A stretch of 64,000 nt of DNA from Chitinophagaceae bacterium UBA1930 (lineage in GTDB: Bacteria > Bacteroidota > Bacteroidia > Chitinophagales > Chitinophagaceae): contig DDFK01000001.1 of NCBI GenBank assembly GCA_002337145.1, forward strand, positions 1,333,501 to 1,397,500, written 5' to 3'. The position numbers and the translations under genes are program-made. Below the pieces are notes generated by a model. It worked only from the letters and a program-made list of their open reading frames with translations. It made no database searches and was not told the DNA's origin. Positions 42,115-52,093 of this stretch are shown piece after piece; positions within the stretch are counted from its first letter, which is position 1, and each line of letters begins with the position of its first letter.

Positions 42115-43374
42115 TTATTTCAACTTGCCCAATGCAGTCTCCAACTGGCTAAGCATTTCCATAATCTCTTCTTTTTTACAAGTACCAACACTAAGCCTGT
42201 ACCATGGCGAATTGTTGCCCGCACCAAATGCATAAAAAGGCACAACAGCAAGTTTGGCCTCACTTAACAAATAAGCAGTAACATCGCTTTGCGTTGACAA
42301 TGTTTTACCGTCAGTAGTTTGCTTGCCGGCCAAATCAATCTTTATGGTAAGATAAATGGCAGCCTGTGGGTCAACCGCATCAACGGCATACCCTTTTTCT
42401 TTCAATGTTTTAAAACCATTGTAAATAGTTCTTAAACGCCCTTCCACTTCGGCCTTAAAATGCACCAAGTATTTTTTTATGTTGTCTGTTTGCAATAAAT
42501 ATTTGGCCGTGGCTTTTTGTTCCGCCATTGGTGCCCATGCACCTATATGGCTAAGAATGGCTTTTACCTTGCCCATCACTTCGGCAGGGCCCATGCTCCA
42601 ACCAACACGTACACCTGTTGCAGCAAATACCTTGGAAATACCATCCACAAAAATGGTAAACGCTTTCATGGCCGGCCTTAACGTTACAGGATTTGCATGT
42701 TCAATTGCCCCAAAAGTCAGTGTCCAGTACATTTGATCGAACATCAAATAGAGCTTCTTCTCATCATTGCCACGTTGCCTATTTTCTTCCAGAATCAGGT
42801 CACAGATCTGCTCCAGCGATTCTTTGCTAAGTGTTGTACCCGTTGGGTTCTGTGGCGTGCACAGGCATAGCAGCGTTGCACCTTTTATATGCGGTGCAAT
42901 ATCTGCAACAGTGGGCATGAAGTTGCTTTCGGGTGTTGCTTCAATAACGCAATGCACCGCATCGTTCATGTTTGCATAATGGTTATTGTTCCAGCTAGGT
43001 ACGGCATAAATTACCTTGTCGCCTTTATCAACCAATACTTTAAAAATGGTGTACAACAAAGGCCTGCCGCCAGATGCAACCTGGATTTCATTGGGCTCAT
43101 AATCCAACCCTTCCCACTCCTTTAAAAAAGAACTGATTGCCTTACGCAAGTCAAGCACTCCATCTGCAGGCGGATAACTTGTACTGCCATACCTGTATTC
43201 GTCCACAATGGCATCTTCAAATTCTTTGGGTATCGGGAATATGGATGGGTCAAAGTCGCCAATGGTATAGTTATAGATTTTTTCCCCGTTCCTGATACGT
43301 TCAGCAATTGCATTGCCCAGTTTCACGATCTCGGAACCCGTTTGGTTTTCCGCCAGTTTACTCAATTTAGCCAT
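42115..43374 (-). CDS. Class I/II PLP-dependent aminotransferase
   Basis: The 419-residue fold-type-I enzyme resembles aspartate aminotransferase. Motifs: IGDFDPSIFPIP near the N-terminus, ASGGRPLLYTIF, CTPQNPTGTTLS, the aspartate of MFDQMYW, the PLP lysine in VDGISKVFAATGVRVGW, and a C-terminal RLSVGTCKKEE with the substrate arginine. The ATG at 43374 aligns with the family; an upstream frame adds an unlikely 32-residue tail. Substrate cannot be fixed. Confidence 0.9.
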   Translation of the reverse strand: MAKLSKLAENQTGSEIVKLGNAIAERIRNGEKIYNYTIGDFDPSIFPIPKEFEDAIVDEYRYGSTSYPPADGVLDLRKAISSFLKEWEGLDYEPNEIQVASGGRPLLYTIFKVLVDKGDKVIYAVPSWNNNHYANMNDAVHCVIEATPESNFMPTVADIAPHIKGATLLCLCTPQNPTGTTLSKESLEQICDLILEENRQRGNDEKKLYLMFDQMYWTLTFGAIEHANPVTLRPAMKAFTIFVDGISKVFAATGVRVGWSMGPAEVMGKVKAILSHIGAWAPMAEQKATAKYLLQTDNIKKYLVHFKAEVEGRLRTIYNGFKTLKEKGYAVDAVDPQAAIYLTIKIDLAGKQTTDGKTLSTQSDVTAYLLSEAKLAVVPFYAFGAGNNSPWYRLSVGTCKKEEIMEMLSQLETALGKLK

Positions 43375-43607
43375 AGCTGCAGATTTGCGGCGAAGGTAAT
43401 AGATTGGCTTTGACGAATAAAATGGGGTAGATAAACCTGACAATCTTAAAACAAGTTGCTCCTTAAACACAGGTAACGATCTATTGCTAAAGCATTGATT
43501 ATAAAATCACTACTTGGCAAATGCCCATACAACAGATGAGTAAAAAATAGATTGTATTGCTGGCCTGGACTGCCACAAGACCAACCTTTAAAAAAGCTTA
43601 AAAAGTC

Positions 43608-43634
43608 CAGTTTGGCATAATCATTGCCAAACTG
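43608..43634 (+). promoter_or_regulatory. Hairpin in the leader of the outer-membrane protein gene
   Basis: CAGTTTGGCA (43608-43617) and TGCCAAACTG (43625-43634) are perfect complements around TAATCAT, 24 bases before the ATG at 43659. It may stabilise the 5' end of an abundant mRNA. Confidence 0.5.
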
Positions 43635-43658
43635 CCCACAAATTAAAAATTAATGATT

Positions 43659-44264
43659 ATGAAAAAGATTTTATTGGCAGGATTGATGATGGCAGGAATT
43701 GCTGTAACTGCAAAAGCTCAAAAGGGTAGTGTTTTATTGTATGGTGATCTGTCTTTTGGTTCTAGCAAAAACTCAGCGGAAACAAAGAACACTTCTTTCG
43801 ATTTTAACCCGGGTGTTGGTTACCAATTCAACAATAACTGGACAGCAGGTTTGAACCTTGGCATTGGTAGCGACAAAACTACCCCAGCGGGAACAACACC
43901 AACCATTACAAAAAACAGCAACTTCAATGTTGGTCCTTTTGTACGTTACACACAGCCTTTAGCAGGTGTTTTCAGCATTTTTGGTCAATTAAATGCCAAC
44001 TACTTGTCTGGCAAAACCAAAACTGAAGTGGGCAGTGTTAGTGCAGAGTCTAAGTACGACGGCTTTGGCATCAACCTATTTCCTGCAATTGGTGTGAACC
44101 TCAAAAACAACTTTGCATTGAACTTCAACTTTGGTGGCTTGGGTTACACAACCACTAAAAACAAAGCTGCAGGAAGCAATTCAAGCAATTCATTCGGTCT
44201 TACTTTTGGCCAGTTCATGAACATTGGTATCTCCAAAAATTTTGGCGGTAGCAAGAAAAAATAA
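43659..44264 (+). CDS. Outer-membrane beta-barrel protein
   Basis: The 201-residue protein has a signal peptide MKKILLAGLMMAGIAVTAKA. An eight-strand barrel pattern of the OmpW/OmpX class follows (WTAGLNLGIGSDKT, FNVGPFVRYTQPL, YDGFGINLFPAIGVNL), and it ends FMNIGISKNF. ATG 43659 directly precedes the signal; ATG 43653 adds two residues. It stands alone with a strong palindrome after it and may be highly expressed. Confidence 0.88.
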   Translation: MKKILLAGLMMAGIAVTAKAQKGSVLLYGDLSFGSSKNSAETKNTSFDFNPGVGYQFNNNWTAGLNLGIGSDKTTPAGTTPTITKNSNFNVGPFVRYTQPLAGVFSIFGQLNANYLSGKTKTEVGSVSAESKYDGFGINLFPAIGVNLKNNFALNFNFGGLGYTTTKNKAAGSNSSNSFGLTFGQFMNIGISKNFGGSKKK

Positions 44265-44280
44265 TTGCAGCCAATTATTA

Positions 44281-44319
44281 TTACAAAGGCCACGCTACAA
44301 TGTAGCGTGGCCTTTGTAA
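44281..44319. terminator. Long palindrome/terminator after the outer-membrane protein gene
   Basis: TTACAAAGGCCACGCTACA and TGTAGCGTGGCCTTTGTAA form an almost perfect 39-base palindrome. Lacking a long T-run, it could be a bidirectional terminator or an mRNA 3'-end stabiliser. Confidence 0.65.
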
Positions 44320-44405
44320 TATATAGCCATCCAAAAATTAATAGTTACAGAATGACATATAAAAGCGTGTCATTTTTTCTTGATTGGTGACAGCTTTGCA
44401 ATTAA

Positions 44406-44969
44406 CTACCTTTTCTTTTCTTCATACTTTTTCTCTGCTGCCTTTGCCTTTTCAAAATCTAGCACTACACCGTTTATGCAATAACGCAAGCCGGTTGGCT
44501 TTGGCCCATCGTCAAACACATGCCCCAAGTGTGCCTTGCACCTGCCACATTGCACTTCGGTACGTTGCATACCATGTGTATTGTCTGGCGTATAAATAAT
44601 GGCAGCCTTGCTGATGGGTTCATAAAAACTTGGCCAGCCGCAACCGCTTTCAAATTTTGTATCGCTTTTAAACAGTGCGTTTCCGCAGGCTGCACAATAG
44701 TAAGTGCCTACTTCCTTATAATCTTCAAACTTGCTGCTCCAGGGTCTTTCTGTACCTTTTTGGCGGGCAATTTCATATACTTCCGGGCTCAGTATCTTTT
44801 TCCATTCCTCCTCTTTCATAACAACCTTGGCAGTATCGGTTGTTGAATAGACAGGGTTATTGCTTTTTTTGGTTGTATCCATAACTGTTTGTTTTTTTTG
44901 ACTGTTTTGCGAATAGCAGCTTGCCATCAATACACAGCAAGCAAGCAATAATAGATTCCATTTTTTCAT
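44406..44969 (-). CDS. msrB: Peptide-methionine (R)-S-oxide reductase, lipoprotein form
   Basis: The 187-residue protein has a lipobox LMASC (Cys18), so it is anchored facing the periplasm. The MsrB domain has zinc cysteines YYCAACGNAL and VQCGRCKAHLGHVF, substrate region SGCGWPSFY, and catalytic Cys in GLRYCINGVVLDF. It repairs oxidised methionine in exported proteins. The ATG at 44969 is chosen because it begins the signal peptide. Confidence 0.93.
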   Translation of the reverse strand: MKKWNLLLLACCVLMASCYSQNSQKKQTVMDTTKKSNNPVYSTTDTAKVVMKEEEWKKILSPEVYEIARQKGTERPWSSKFEDYKEVGTYYCAACGNALFKSDTKFESGCGWPSFYEPISKAAIIYTPDNTHGMQRTEVQCGRCKAHLGHVFDDGPKPTGLRYCINGVVLDFEKAKAAEKKYEEKKR

Positions 44970-45174
44970 GACCACTGATATTTGATTTCCTAAAATTACG
45001 TTTAAGCCAATAAAAAGGTTTGCAAGGTTTATGACGTGGCCCATGTCATTTTCTTACACCGGGGCAAAAGATAGGCACGAAACAGATTTAAAACATTGAT
45101 CATGTAATATGTGCCTTAATACCATCCATATAGACGTTTTATCTTTTTGTTAAAAAAATTTAACATCCCTATCC

Positions 45175-45182
45175 TATATTTG
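45175..45182 (+). promoter_or_regulatory. -7 element of adk
   Basis: TATATTTG, 26 bases before the adk ATG, with an upstream TTTG at 45146-45149 (25-base spacer, a little long). Confidence 0.5.
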
Positions 45183-45208
45183 TTACTCATTCAAGGTTAG
45201 TAAGCCCC

Positions 45209-45787
45209 ATGTTTAATATTATTTTGTTTGGCCCTCCCGGTAGTGGAAAAGGTACGCAAAGTGAAAAACTGATAGCCAAATATCAGTTAAAACACCTTAG
45301 TACAGGTGATTTGCTACGCAGCGAAATTGCTGGAAAAACACCCCTAGGTTTAGAAGCGAAGAATTTTATGGACAAAGGCCAATTGGTGCCGGATGAAGTG
45401 GTAATTGGCATGATCAGCACCGCATTGGAAGCTAACCCTGCCGCAAAGGGCTTTCTGTTTGATGGATTTCCACGTACGGAAGCACAGAGCGAGGCCCTGG
45501 ACAAGCTGCTTTCATTGAAAAAAACAGCCATTGGTGTAATGCTGGCCCTGCAGGTAACGGAAGAGGAACTGGTAAAAAGGTTACTGAACCGTGGGCTTAC
45601 CAGCGGCAGGAGCGATGATACCAACGAAGAAGTGATACGTGCAAGGATAAGGGAATACGAAACAAAAACTGCTGTGGTAGCAGATTATTATAAGCGATTT
45701 GAAAAGGTAGTTGAAGTAAAAGGAGAAGGTACCGTAGAAGAAATATTCGGTGCATTGAGTGCAGAAATAGATAAACGCCTATCTTAG
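45209..45787 (+). CDS. adk: Adenylate kinase
   Basis: The 192-residue enzyme interconverts ATP + AMP and 2 ADP. It has the P-loop GPPGSGKGTQ, STGDLLR, GFLFDGFPRTEAQ and the short LID RGLTSGRSDDTNEEVIRAR-type segment (shown here as GRSDDTNEEV). The short LID without zinc cysteines is typical of Bacteroidota. Single gene with its own promoter and terminator. Confidence 0.95.
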   Translation: MFNIILFGPPGSGKGTQSEKLIAKYQLKHLSTGDLLRSEIAGKTPLGLEAKNFMDKGQLVPDEVVIGMISTALEANPAAKGFLFDGFPRTEAQSEALDKLLSLKKTAIGVMLALQVTEEELVKRLLNRGLTSGRSDDTNEEVIRARIREYETKTAVVADYYKRFEKVVEVKGEGTVEEIFGALSAEIDKRLS

Positions 45788-45825
45788 CCATACATTAACT
45801 CTTTGCAACCAATACCAACTGCAAG

Positions 45826-45852
45826 GCCCTGAAACTTTTTCGGGGCTTTTTT
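45826..45852 (+). terminator. Intrinsic terminator after adk
   Basis: GCCCTGAAA-CTT-TTTCGGGGC followed by TTTTTT. Confidence 0.82.
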
Positions 45853-45921
45853 ATGCTGTTAAAGATTCAATTTTTACCAAAAAAAAAGCCCTCCAATTTT
45901 TTATTCATTTAGTTTTGAAGC

Positions 45922-46641
45922 ATGTGGATGATTTGCAAAAAAGAATGGCAACAATTTTTTAGCGGGCTCACGGGCTATATAGCCATTGTTGTTTTTTTAT
46001 TGGTAAATGGCATGATGCTTTTTCTGTTTGAAGGCAATCTTTTCGATTTTGGCTATGCCACACTTGACCGTTTTTTTCAATTGGCCCCTTGGATATTACT
46101 GCTGCTGATACCCGCAATAACCATGCGAAGCTTTGCCGATGAATTCAAAGCCGGCACTTACGAACTGCTACAGACCCTGCCCTTGACACGCAGGCAAATT
46201 GTTACCGGGAAATATTTTGGCAGCCTGTTAGTTGTATTGATTGCATTGCTGCCCACACTTGTTTACATGATTTCCGTACAACAGCTTTCTTCGGGTGAAG
46301 GGCTGGATATTGGTGCAACCATAGGATCATACATTGGCCTGTTCTTTCTGGCATCAGTATTTACGGCCATTGGTATAAGTGCAAGCAGCTTTACCAACAA
46401 TGCGGTGGTGGCTTTTATAATAAGCCTTATAGCCTGTGCCTTGCTGTACTATGGTTTCAATGCCATAAGCAAACTGCCCGTTTTAAATGGCGGCATGGAT
46501 TATTATGTAGAAATGGCGGGCATAGATTTTCATTATACCAGCATTAGCCGTGGCGTAATAGATACAAGGGACATTATTTACTTTTTAAGTGTAACGGGGC
46601 TGCTGTTATTGGTTACGGAAAGGAACTTATTGAAACGGTAA
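45922..46641 (+). CDS. gldF: Gliding-motility ABC transporter permease GldF
   Basis: The 239-residue, six-helix ABC-2 type permease begins MWMICKKEWQQFFSGLTGYIA. The conserved LLIPAITMRSFADEFKAGTYELL segment (read as TMRSFADEFKAGTYE) marks the family. With GldG and an ATPase (GldA, not in the window) it forms a transporter linked to gliding in flavobacteria, but it is also kept in non-gliding relatives. The start could also be ATG 45928. Confidence 0.9.
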   Translation: MWMICKKEWQQFFSGLTGYIAIVVFLLVNGMMLFLFEGNLFDFGYATLDRFFQLAPWILLLLIPAITMRSFADEFKAGTYELLQTLPLTRRQIVTGKYFGSLLVVLIALLPTLVYMISVQQLSSGEGLDIGATIGSYIGLFFLASVFTAIGISASSFTNNAVVAFIISLIACALLYYGFNAISKLPVLNGGMDYYVEMAGIDFHYTSISRGVIDTRDIIYFLSVTGLLLLVTERNLLKR

Positions 46642-46642
46642 T

Positions 46643-46730
46643 AGCTACGCTTCTATAAAAGCCCGGCCTTGTAGCGAACCTTGATGGGTGCGACGCCGGG
46701 AAAGTTGAATAGAGGTTGATGGCTGGTAAC
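46643..46730 (-). repeat. Dispersed repeat, GCGTCGCACCC family, copy 8 (full length)
   Basis: On the minus strand: left end GTTACCAGCC, CAACTTTCCCGGCGTCGCACC core, then AAGGCCGGGCTTTTATAG and right end AAGCGTAGCT. CCCGGC and GCCGGG can pair around the core. The right end touches the gldF stop codon, so the element separates gldF from gldG. Confidence 0.85.
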
Positions 46731-46754
46731 AAAATTTTTTATCAATAAAATATA

Positions 46755-46777
46755 GCTCCCTTACAAAAGGGATTGGG
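46755..46777. repeat. CCCCTTTAGGGG-type palindrome before gldG
   Basis: GCTCCCTTACAAAAGGGATT then GGG abuts the gldG start codon. Diverged member of the family at 22701. Confidence 0.5.
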
Positions 46778-46778
46778 T

Positions 46779-48482
46779 ATGCAGAAACTGGTACAACATA
46801 AATTGGGATGGTTGGTTTTAATAGTGGCTTTTGCTGCTGTTAACTTGTTGGCATCCGTATTTCATACAAAATTTGACCTGACAAAAGAAAAGCGGTACAC
46901 TATAACCAATACCACCAAAAACCTTATCCGCAAACTGGACGACAAGGTAGAGATTGAAGTTTTCCTGTCTGGCGACCTGCCCTCGGGTTTTCAGAAACTT
47001 GCCAATGCCACCAAGGATTTTTTACAGGTGATGAAGGAGAGCAACAGCTCTAAAATAACCTATCGTTTTCTTGCCCCTGACGATGACATGGAAGATGCGG
47101 ATAAAAAATATGGCGATACATTGGTGGGCCTTGGTGCAACCCCTATTAACCTGACCGTGCAGATAAAACAGGGCCAGCAAAGCAAGCTGGTTTTTCCCTA
47201 TGCATTGGTAAAGTACAAGGACAAGCAAACGTTGGTAAACCTGTACGGTGGCGGCAAACGTGTTATTACCCCTGCCGAAATGAACAGTGCCGAAGCCATG
47301 ATGGAATACAATTTTTCCAAAACGCTCAATGGGTTAATCAACACACAAAAACCTTTGGTGGCCTATAGTGTGGGCAATGGCGAGCCTACAGGTGCTACTT
47401 CTTATAGCCTGCAGGTTGCCTTGAAAAAGGATTACCACTTATTTACGTTCGACCTGCATAAGCAGCCGTATATACCAGACACAATTGGCGTGTTCATGAT
47501 TGTGAAGCCAAGCCTGCAATTTGATGAGGAGGAAAAACTGAAACTTGACCAATACCTGATGCGGGGTGGCAAAGTAGTTTGCTTTATTGATAACCTGAAT
47601 GCCGAAAAAGACAGCCTTTCCTTAAAGCCCGAGCTGGTGGCATACGACAGGAACCTGAACCTGACCGACCAATTGTTCCGTTATGGTGCAAGAATCAATA
47701 CCGACCTGGTAATGGACCTTCAGTGCGATTTCCTTCCACTGGCAATAGGTGGCACTAAGGACAATCCGCAATTCGAGTTCCTGCACTGGAACTATTATCC
47801 CCTGTTCGAAAGCAAGAACAACCACCCCATTAACAAGAACCTTGGACTGGTAGCCGGCCGTTTCGTAAACTCCATTGACACCGTAAAGGCAGAAGATGTT
47901 ACCAAAACAATATTGTTAAGTTCATCTGCTAACTCCAGAAAGCTTGGTACGCCTGCACTGATTAGTGTAAACGAAAACAGGAACACCCCCGAAGATGCCT
48001 TGTTTAAACAGAAAGACATTCCCGTTGCAGTTTTGCTGGAAGGCAAATTCACCTCTTTATACAGGAACAGGATTTCAAAAAGCCAAACAGATACCCTTGC
48101 CAAAGAAGGCTTTACCTATATGCCCCAGGGCAATGGCGATGGCAAGCTGTTGATTGCTGCCGATGGCGATATGGTAATGAACGATTTTAGCCCCAAAGAA
48201 GGTCCACTACCAATGGGCATGAACATTTACACAGTTGGCTCGCAATACGAATACCAGTTTGCCAATAGCGATTTTTTACTGAACAGCCTTGAATACCTCA
48301 CCAGTAACCAAAGCATCATGGCTACCCGTAACAAAGAAGTGGTGCTGCGTTTATTGGACAGCAAAAAAGTGGAAGAGGAGAAACTGATGTGGCAAATCAT
48401 AAACATAGCCCTGCCTTTGCTATTGGTTATACTGGGCGGTTTCATTTACCAACAAGTGCGTAGCAAAAAATATGCTGCGTAA
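46779..48482 (+). CDS. gldG: Gliding-motility ABC transporter component GldG
   Basis: This 567-residue protein has an N-terminal membrane helix (GWLVLIVAFAAVNLLASVF), a large extracytoplasmic domain with a GATase-like fold (about 200-470: VAYSVGNGEPTGA, VVCFIDNLNAEKDS) and a C-terminal helix (WQIINIALPLLLVILGGFIY). It partners GldF. The ATG at 46779 is used; a TTG two codons upstream overlaps a repeat. Confidence 0.9.
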   Translation: MQKLVQHKLGWLVLIVAFAAVNLLASVFHTKFDLTKEKRYTITNTTKNLIRKLDDKVEIEVFLSGDLPSGFQKLANATKDFLQVMKESNSSKITYRFLAPDDDMEDADKKYGDTLVGLGATPINLTVQIKQGQQSKLVFPYALVKYKDKQTLVNLYGGGKRVITPAEMNSAEAMMEYNFSKTLNGLINTQKPLVAYSVGNGEPTGATSYSLQVALKKDYHLFTFDLHKQPYIPDTIGVFMIVKPSLQFDEEEKLKLDQYLMRGGKVVCFIDNLNAEKDSLSLKPELVAYDRNLNLTDQLFRYGARINTDLVMDLQCDFLPLAIGGTKDNPQFEFLHWNYYPLFESKNNHPINKNLGLVAGRFVNSIDTVKAEDVTKTILLSSSANSRKLGTPALISVNENRNTPEDALFKQKDIPVAVLLEGKFTSLYRNRISKSQTDTLAKEGFTYMPQGNGDGKLLIAADGDMVMNDFSPKEGPLPMGMNIYTVGSQYEYQFANSDFLLNSLEYLTSNQSIMATRNKEVVLRLLDSKKVEEEKLMWQIINIALPLLLVILGGFIYQQVRSKKYAA

Positions 48483-48512
48483 ATTTCACTGCTCATTCTT
48501 TAAATTAGTATA

Positions 48513-49478
48513 ATGGATACCCGCCAGATTGTGTACCTCGTTTTTGGAATAGTGCTAGTGCTGGCACTTGTGTTCGATCTTGGCCTGCTGAACAAAAAAA
48601 ACAAAAAGATCACCATTAAAACCGCATTGCTGCAAACCCTTTTTTGGGTAGCATTGGCCATGGGCTTCTTTGTTTTTATGTGGATTGAAGAAGGACATAA
48701 ACTGGCACTGGAATACATCAGTGCCTACCTGATGGAGTGGAGCCTGAGCATTGACAATATTTTTGTGTTCATCCTTATTTTTTCCGCATTTAAAGTAAAG
48801 GAAAAATTTTATGGCCGGGTACTGTTGCTGGGCATACTCATGGCAATTGTGTTCCGTGTACTGTTCATAACAGCCGGCGTGGCCATTGTTGCCAAGGCAG
48901 AGTGGTTGCTCTACTTTTTTGGTGCATTTCTTTTGTACACGGGCTATAAAATGTTTAACGAAAACGATGAAGAAGAGTTTAACCCACAAGAAAGCAAAGT
49001 GTACAAGTTTATGCAAAAAGTGTTGCCACTAACCCCAAACGATGGCGATGGCAAGTTTACCATACATGAAAATGGCAAAAAAAAATACACCAGCCTATTT
49101 GTGGTAGTCATGATGCTTGCCGCAATTGACCTTGTTTTTGCATTGGATTCAATACCGGCAGTAATGGGCATTTCAAGGGACAAACTGGTTATTTACACGT
49201 CCAACATTTTTGCGGTGCTTGGGTTAAGAAGCCTGTTCTTCTTATTGCGTGGGGCCGTTAGCAAGTTCGACTACCTGCAACAGGGCATTGCCATTGTGCT
49301 GGTGTTCATCGGCATAAAAATGCTTGGCGAGCACTACATTAGCCAATGGCTCAGCAAGGGTGCCCAAACATTTGTTTCGCTGGGCGTTATTGTACTCTGC
49401 ATTACTGGCTCCATCCTATATTCAATCATCAAACAGAAAAAAGGGTCACTGCAGGATGCAACAGACGATGCCGTTTAA
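48513..49478 (+). CDS. TerC family membrane protein
   Basis: The 321-residue, roughly nine-helix protein has the paired acidic motifs WSLSIDNIFVFILIF and AAIDLVFALDSIPAVMG. Family members (TerC, Alx, MeeF/MeeY) transport manganese or aid metal loading of exported proteins. It follows gldG by 30 bp but is probably functionally separate. Confidence 0.92.
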   Translation: MDTRQIVYLVFGIVLVLALVFDLGLLNKKNKKITIKTALLQTLFWVALAMGFFVFMWIEEGHKLALEYISAYLMEWSLSIDNIFVFILIFSAFKVKEKFYGRVLLLGILMAIVFRVLFITAGVAIVAKAEWLLYFFGAFLLYTGYKMFNENDEEEFNPQESKVYKFMQKVLPLTPNDGDGKFTIHENGKKKYTSLFVVVMMLAAIDLVFALDSIPAVMGISRDKLVIYTSNIFAVLGLRSLFFLLRGAVSKFDYLQQGIAIVLVFIGIKMLGEHYISQWLSKGAQTFVSLGVIVLCITGSILYSIIKQKKGSLQDATDDAV

Positions 49479-49485
49479 AATAGCA

Positions 49486-49560
49486 TGAACTTTGCTGCTT
49501 TACATACATTGGCTTTCGTGGCGTCGCACCCATCAACAGCCAAACATTGCCCGGCAAGCC
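49486..49560 (+). repeat. Dispersed repeat, GCGTCGCACCC family, copy 9
   Basis: ATTGGCTTTCGTGGCGTCGC then ACCCATC at 49520-49533, followed by AACATTGCCCGGC. Fills the gap before murF-alr. Confidence 0.78.
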
Positions 49561-49594
49561 ATGCAGCCATCACCACAATTTTCAACCAGGTTCA

Positions 49595-52063
49595 ATGCTC
49601 AAATACACCATACAACATATAGCCACCATTGTACAGGCAAATACTGTTATTGTTGAAGATGCCAGTATTGAATACCTGTTGGTTGACAGCCGTAAAATTG
49701 TTTTCCCATCAACCACATTGTTCTTTGCATTAACGGGCAACAGAAGGGATGGGCACAATTTTATTAAAGAAGTGTACGAACGTGGCATCAGGAATTTTGT
49801 AGTTACAAATGGCTTTGACACTACACCCTTTGCACAGGCAAATTTTTTAATGGTAACCAATACTACAGAAGCCCTGCAAGCACTGGCAGCCTACCATCGC
49901 AGCCAGTTCAATATTCCTGTTATTGGCATTACGGGCAGCAATGGCAAAACCATTGTAAAAGAGTGGCTGTACCAATTGCTGTTGCCAGACTATAACATTG
50001 TACGCAGCCCACGTAGCTACAACTCGCAAATTGGCGTGCCCTTAAGTGTATGGCAAATAAATGCACAGCACACCCTGGGTATTTTTGAGGCAGGCATTTC
50101 AACTACCGCCGAAATGGAGAAGCTCGAAAAAGTGATACAGCCTACCGTGGGCATCTTTACCACATTGGGCAATGCACACGACGAGGGCTTTAGCAGCAAA
50201 GCCATTAAGGTGGCAGAAAAATTCAAGCTTTTCATTCATGCCAATAAAATAGTGTATGCGGCAGATGATGAACTGCTTGCACCATTTGTAAAAGACACAG
50301 CAAAATCCACCTATTTTTCCTGGGGCAGCAAACAGTCTGCTTCATTGCAAATAATCAATAGCAAAACAACCCACAACCAAACCGAGCTTACTGCTTTTTA
50401 CCAGCAACAGATCATTGCCATTACGGTTCCGTTTGTAGATGAAGCTTCCATTCACAATGCCTGCACCTGTTGGGCCACGCTATTGTTAATGCAGTACAGC
50501 AATGCCGTTATTGCCCAACGTATGCTACAGTTACAACCTGTTGAAATGCGTATGCAGTTAAAGAAGGGCATCAACAACTGCTCTGTTTTAAACGACAGCT
50601 ACAGCAACGATATATCTTCGCTTGGCATTGCATTGGACTATTTGAAACAACAATCCAGCAACCAGTCCACAACAGTCATACTATCAGATATACTACAGTC
50701 TGGCCTAAAAGAAGAAGACCTATACAAACAGGTTGCACAAGAACTGCAACATAGAAACGTAAACAGGTTTATTGGTATTGGCAAACAGCTTGGCACGTAC
50801 CAGCACTTTTTTAAAGAAAGCATACCGCAAGCGGCATTCTTTGCAACAACCGAAAGCTTCCTTCAACAAAACACCCATTCATTTAAAGATGAATTCATTT
50901 TATTAAAGGGTGCAAGGGTATTTGCCTTTGAACGCATTAACCATTGGTTGGAGCAGAAAGTGCACCAAACAGTAATGGAAATAAATCTTACTGCCATGGT
51001 GCACAACCTAAAGCAGTATCAGCAACAATTACAGCCTGCTACCAAATTAATGGCCATGGTAAAAGCATTCAGTTATGGCAGCGGCAGTGCAGAAGTGGCC
51101 AGGCTTTTACAGTTCCATAAAGTGGATTATTTGGCGGTAGCCTATGCAGACGAGGGCATTGAGTTACGCAAAGCTGGCATCAGTTTGCCTATTATGGTAA
51201 TGAATGCAGATGAAGCGGGTTTTGATGCATTGCTTGAGTACAATCTGGAGCCCGAAATCTATTCTTTCAATGTGTATCACGCATTCCATACCTATTTGCA
51301 ACAACAGGCCATCCAGCATTTTCCGGTGCATATAAAACTGAATACTGGTATGAACCGTTTGGGTTTCGATGCGGATGAAGTGGAACATATTGCAATGCTT
51401 TTGCAACAGCACACATCAATGGTAGTGAAATCTGTATTCTCGCATCTTACCAGTAGCGAGTCTGCAGAGCATGATGGCTTTACACAGCAACAAGCAGCCT
51501 TGTTTATGCAAGGTTGTAACATCATCGAAAAACATATTGGTTACAATTTCATAAAACATATTGCCAATACTGCAGGCATTTTTCGCCATCCCAATTTACA
51601 GTACGATATGGTACGCCTAGGCATTGGTTTGTATGGGGTAGACAGTGCCAACGGCAAGCAAATACACCTGGAACCTGTGGCTACCCTTAAAAGCACCATT
51701 GCACAAATAAGGAACGTTAAAGCCAATGATACCATAGGTTACAACCGCAAAGGCAAGGTAACGATTGACAGTAAAATTGCCACCATACGCATTGGTTACG
51801 CCGATGGCTTTAGCAGGAAGCTGAGCAATGGTGTTGGATGCATTTTTATAAACAATACATTGGCAAAAGTGGTGGGTTCTGTTTGTATGGATATGGTAAT
51901 GGTAGATATTACCAACATACCCAATGTGCAGGAAGGTGATGAAGTAGAAATTTTTGGCAAACATTTGCCTATACAACAGGTAGCCGATTGGTGTGGCACC
52001 ATCAGTTACGAAATCATGACATCCATTAGCCAACGTGTAAAGCGGGTATATATTGAAGAGTAG
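49595..52063 (+). CDS. MurF-alanine racemase fusion
   Basis: The 822-residue bifunctional protein holds two domains. Residues about 1-445 form UDP-MurNAc-tripeptide:D-Ala-D-Ala ligase (ATP loop GITGSNGKTIVKEWLY, then RSPRSYNSQIGVPLS). Residues about 455-822 form PLP-dependent alanine racemase (PLP lysine in MAMVKAFSYGSG, KLNTGMNRLGF, and the C-terminal tyrosine in TISYEIMTSIS). It supplies D-Ala and adds D-Ala-D-Ala to the peptidoglycan precursor. This fusion is usual in Bacteroidota. ATG 49595 starts the conserved N-terminus; an upstream TTG lies in a repeat. Confidence 0.94.
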   Translation: MLKYTIQHIATIVQANTVIVEDASIEYLLVDSRKIVFPSTTLFFALTGNRRDGHNFIKEVYERGIRNFVVTNGFDTTPFAQANFLMVTNTTEALQALAAYHRSQFNIPVIGITGSNGKTIVKEWLYQLLLPDYNIVRSPRSYNSQIGVPLSVWQINAQHTLGIFEAGISTTAEMEKLEKVIQPTVGIFTTLGNAHDEGFSSKAIKVAEKFKLFIHANKIVYAADDELLAPFVKDTAKSTYFSWGSKQSASLQIINSKTTHNQTELTAFYQQQIIAITVPFVDEASIHNACTCWATLLLMQYSNAVIAQRMLQLQPVEMRMQLKKGINNCSVLNDSYSNDISSLGIALDYLKQQSSNQSTTVILSDILQSGLKEEDLYKQVAQELQHRNVNRFIGIGKQLGTYQHFFKESIPQAAFFATTESFLQQNTHSFKDEFILLKGARVFAFERINHWLEQKVHQTVMEINLTAMVHNLKQYQQQLQPATKLMAMVKAFSYGSGSAEVARLLQFHKVDYLAVAYADEGIELRKAGISLPIMVMNADEAGFDALLEYNLEPEIYSFNVYHAFHTYLQQQAIQHFPVHIKLNTGMNRLGFDADEVEHIAMLLQQHTSMVVKSVFSHLTSSESAEHDGFTQQQAALFMQGCNIIEKHIGYNFIKHIANTAGIFRHPNLQYDMVRLGIGLYGVDSANGKQIHLEPVATLKSTIAQIRNVKANDTIGYNRKGKVTIDSKIATIRIGYADGFSRKLSNGVGCIFINNTLAKVVGSVCMDMVMVDITNIPNVQEGDEVEIFGKHLPIQQVADWCGTISYEIMTSISQRVKRVYIEE

Positions 52064-52093
52064 ATACGAACACAAGCAAGATTCTTCAAACCA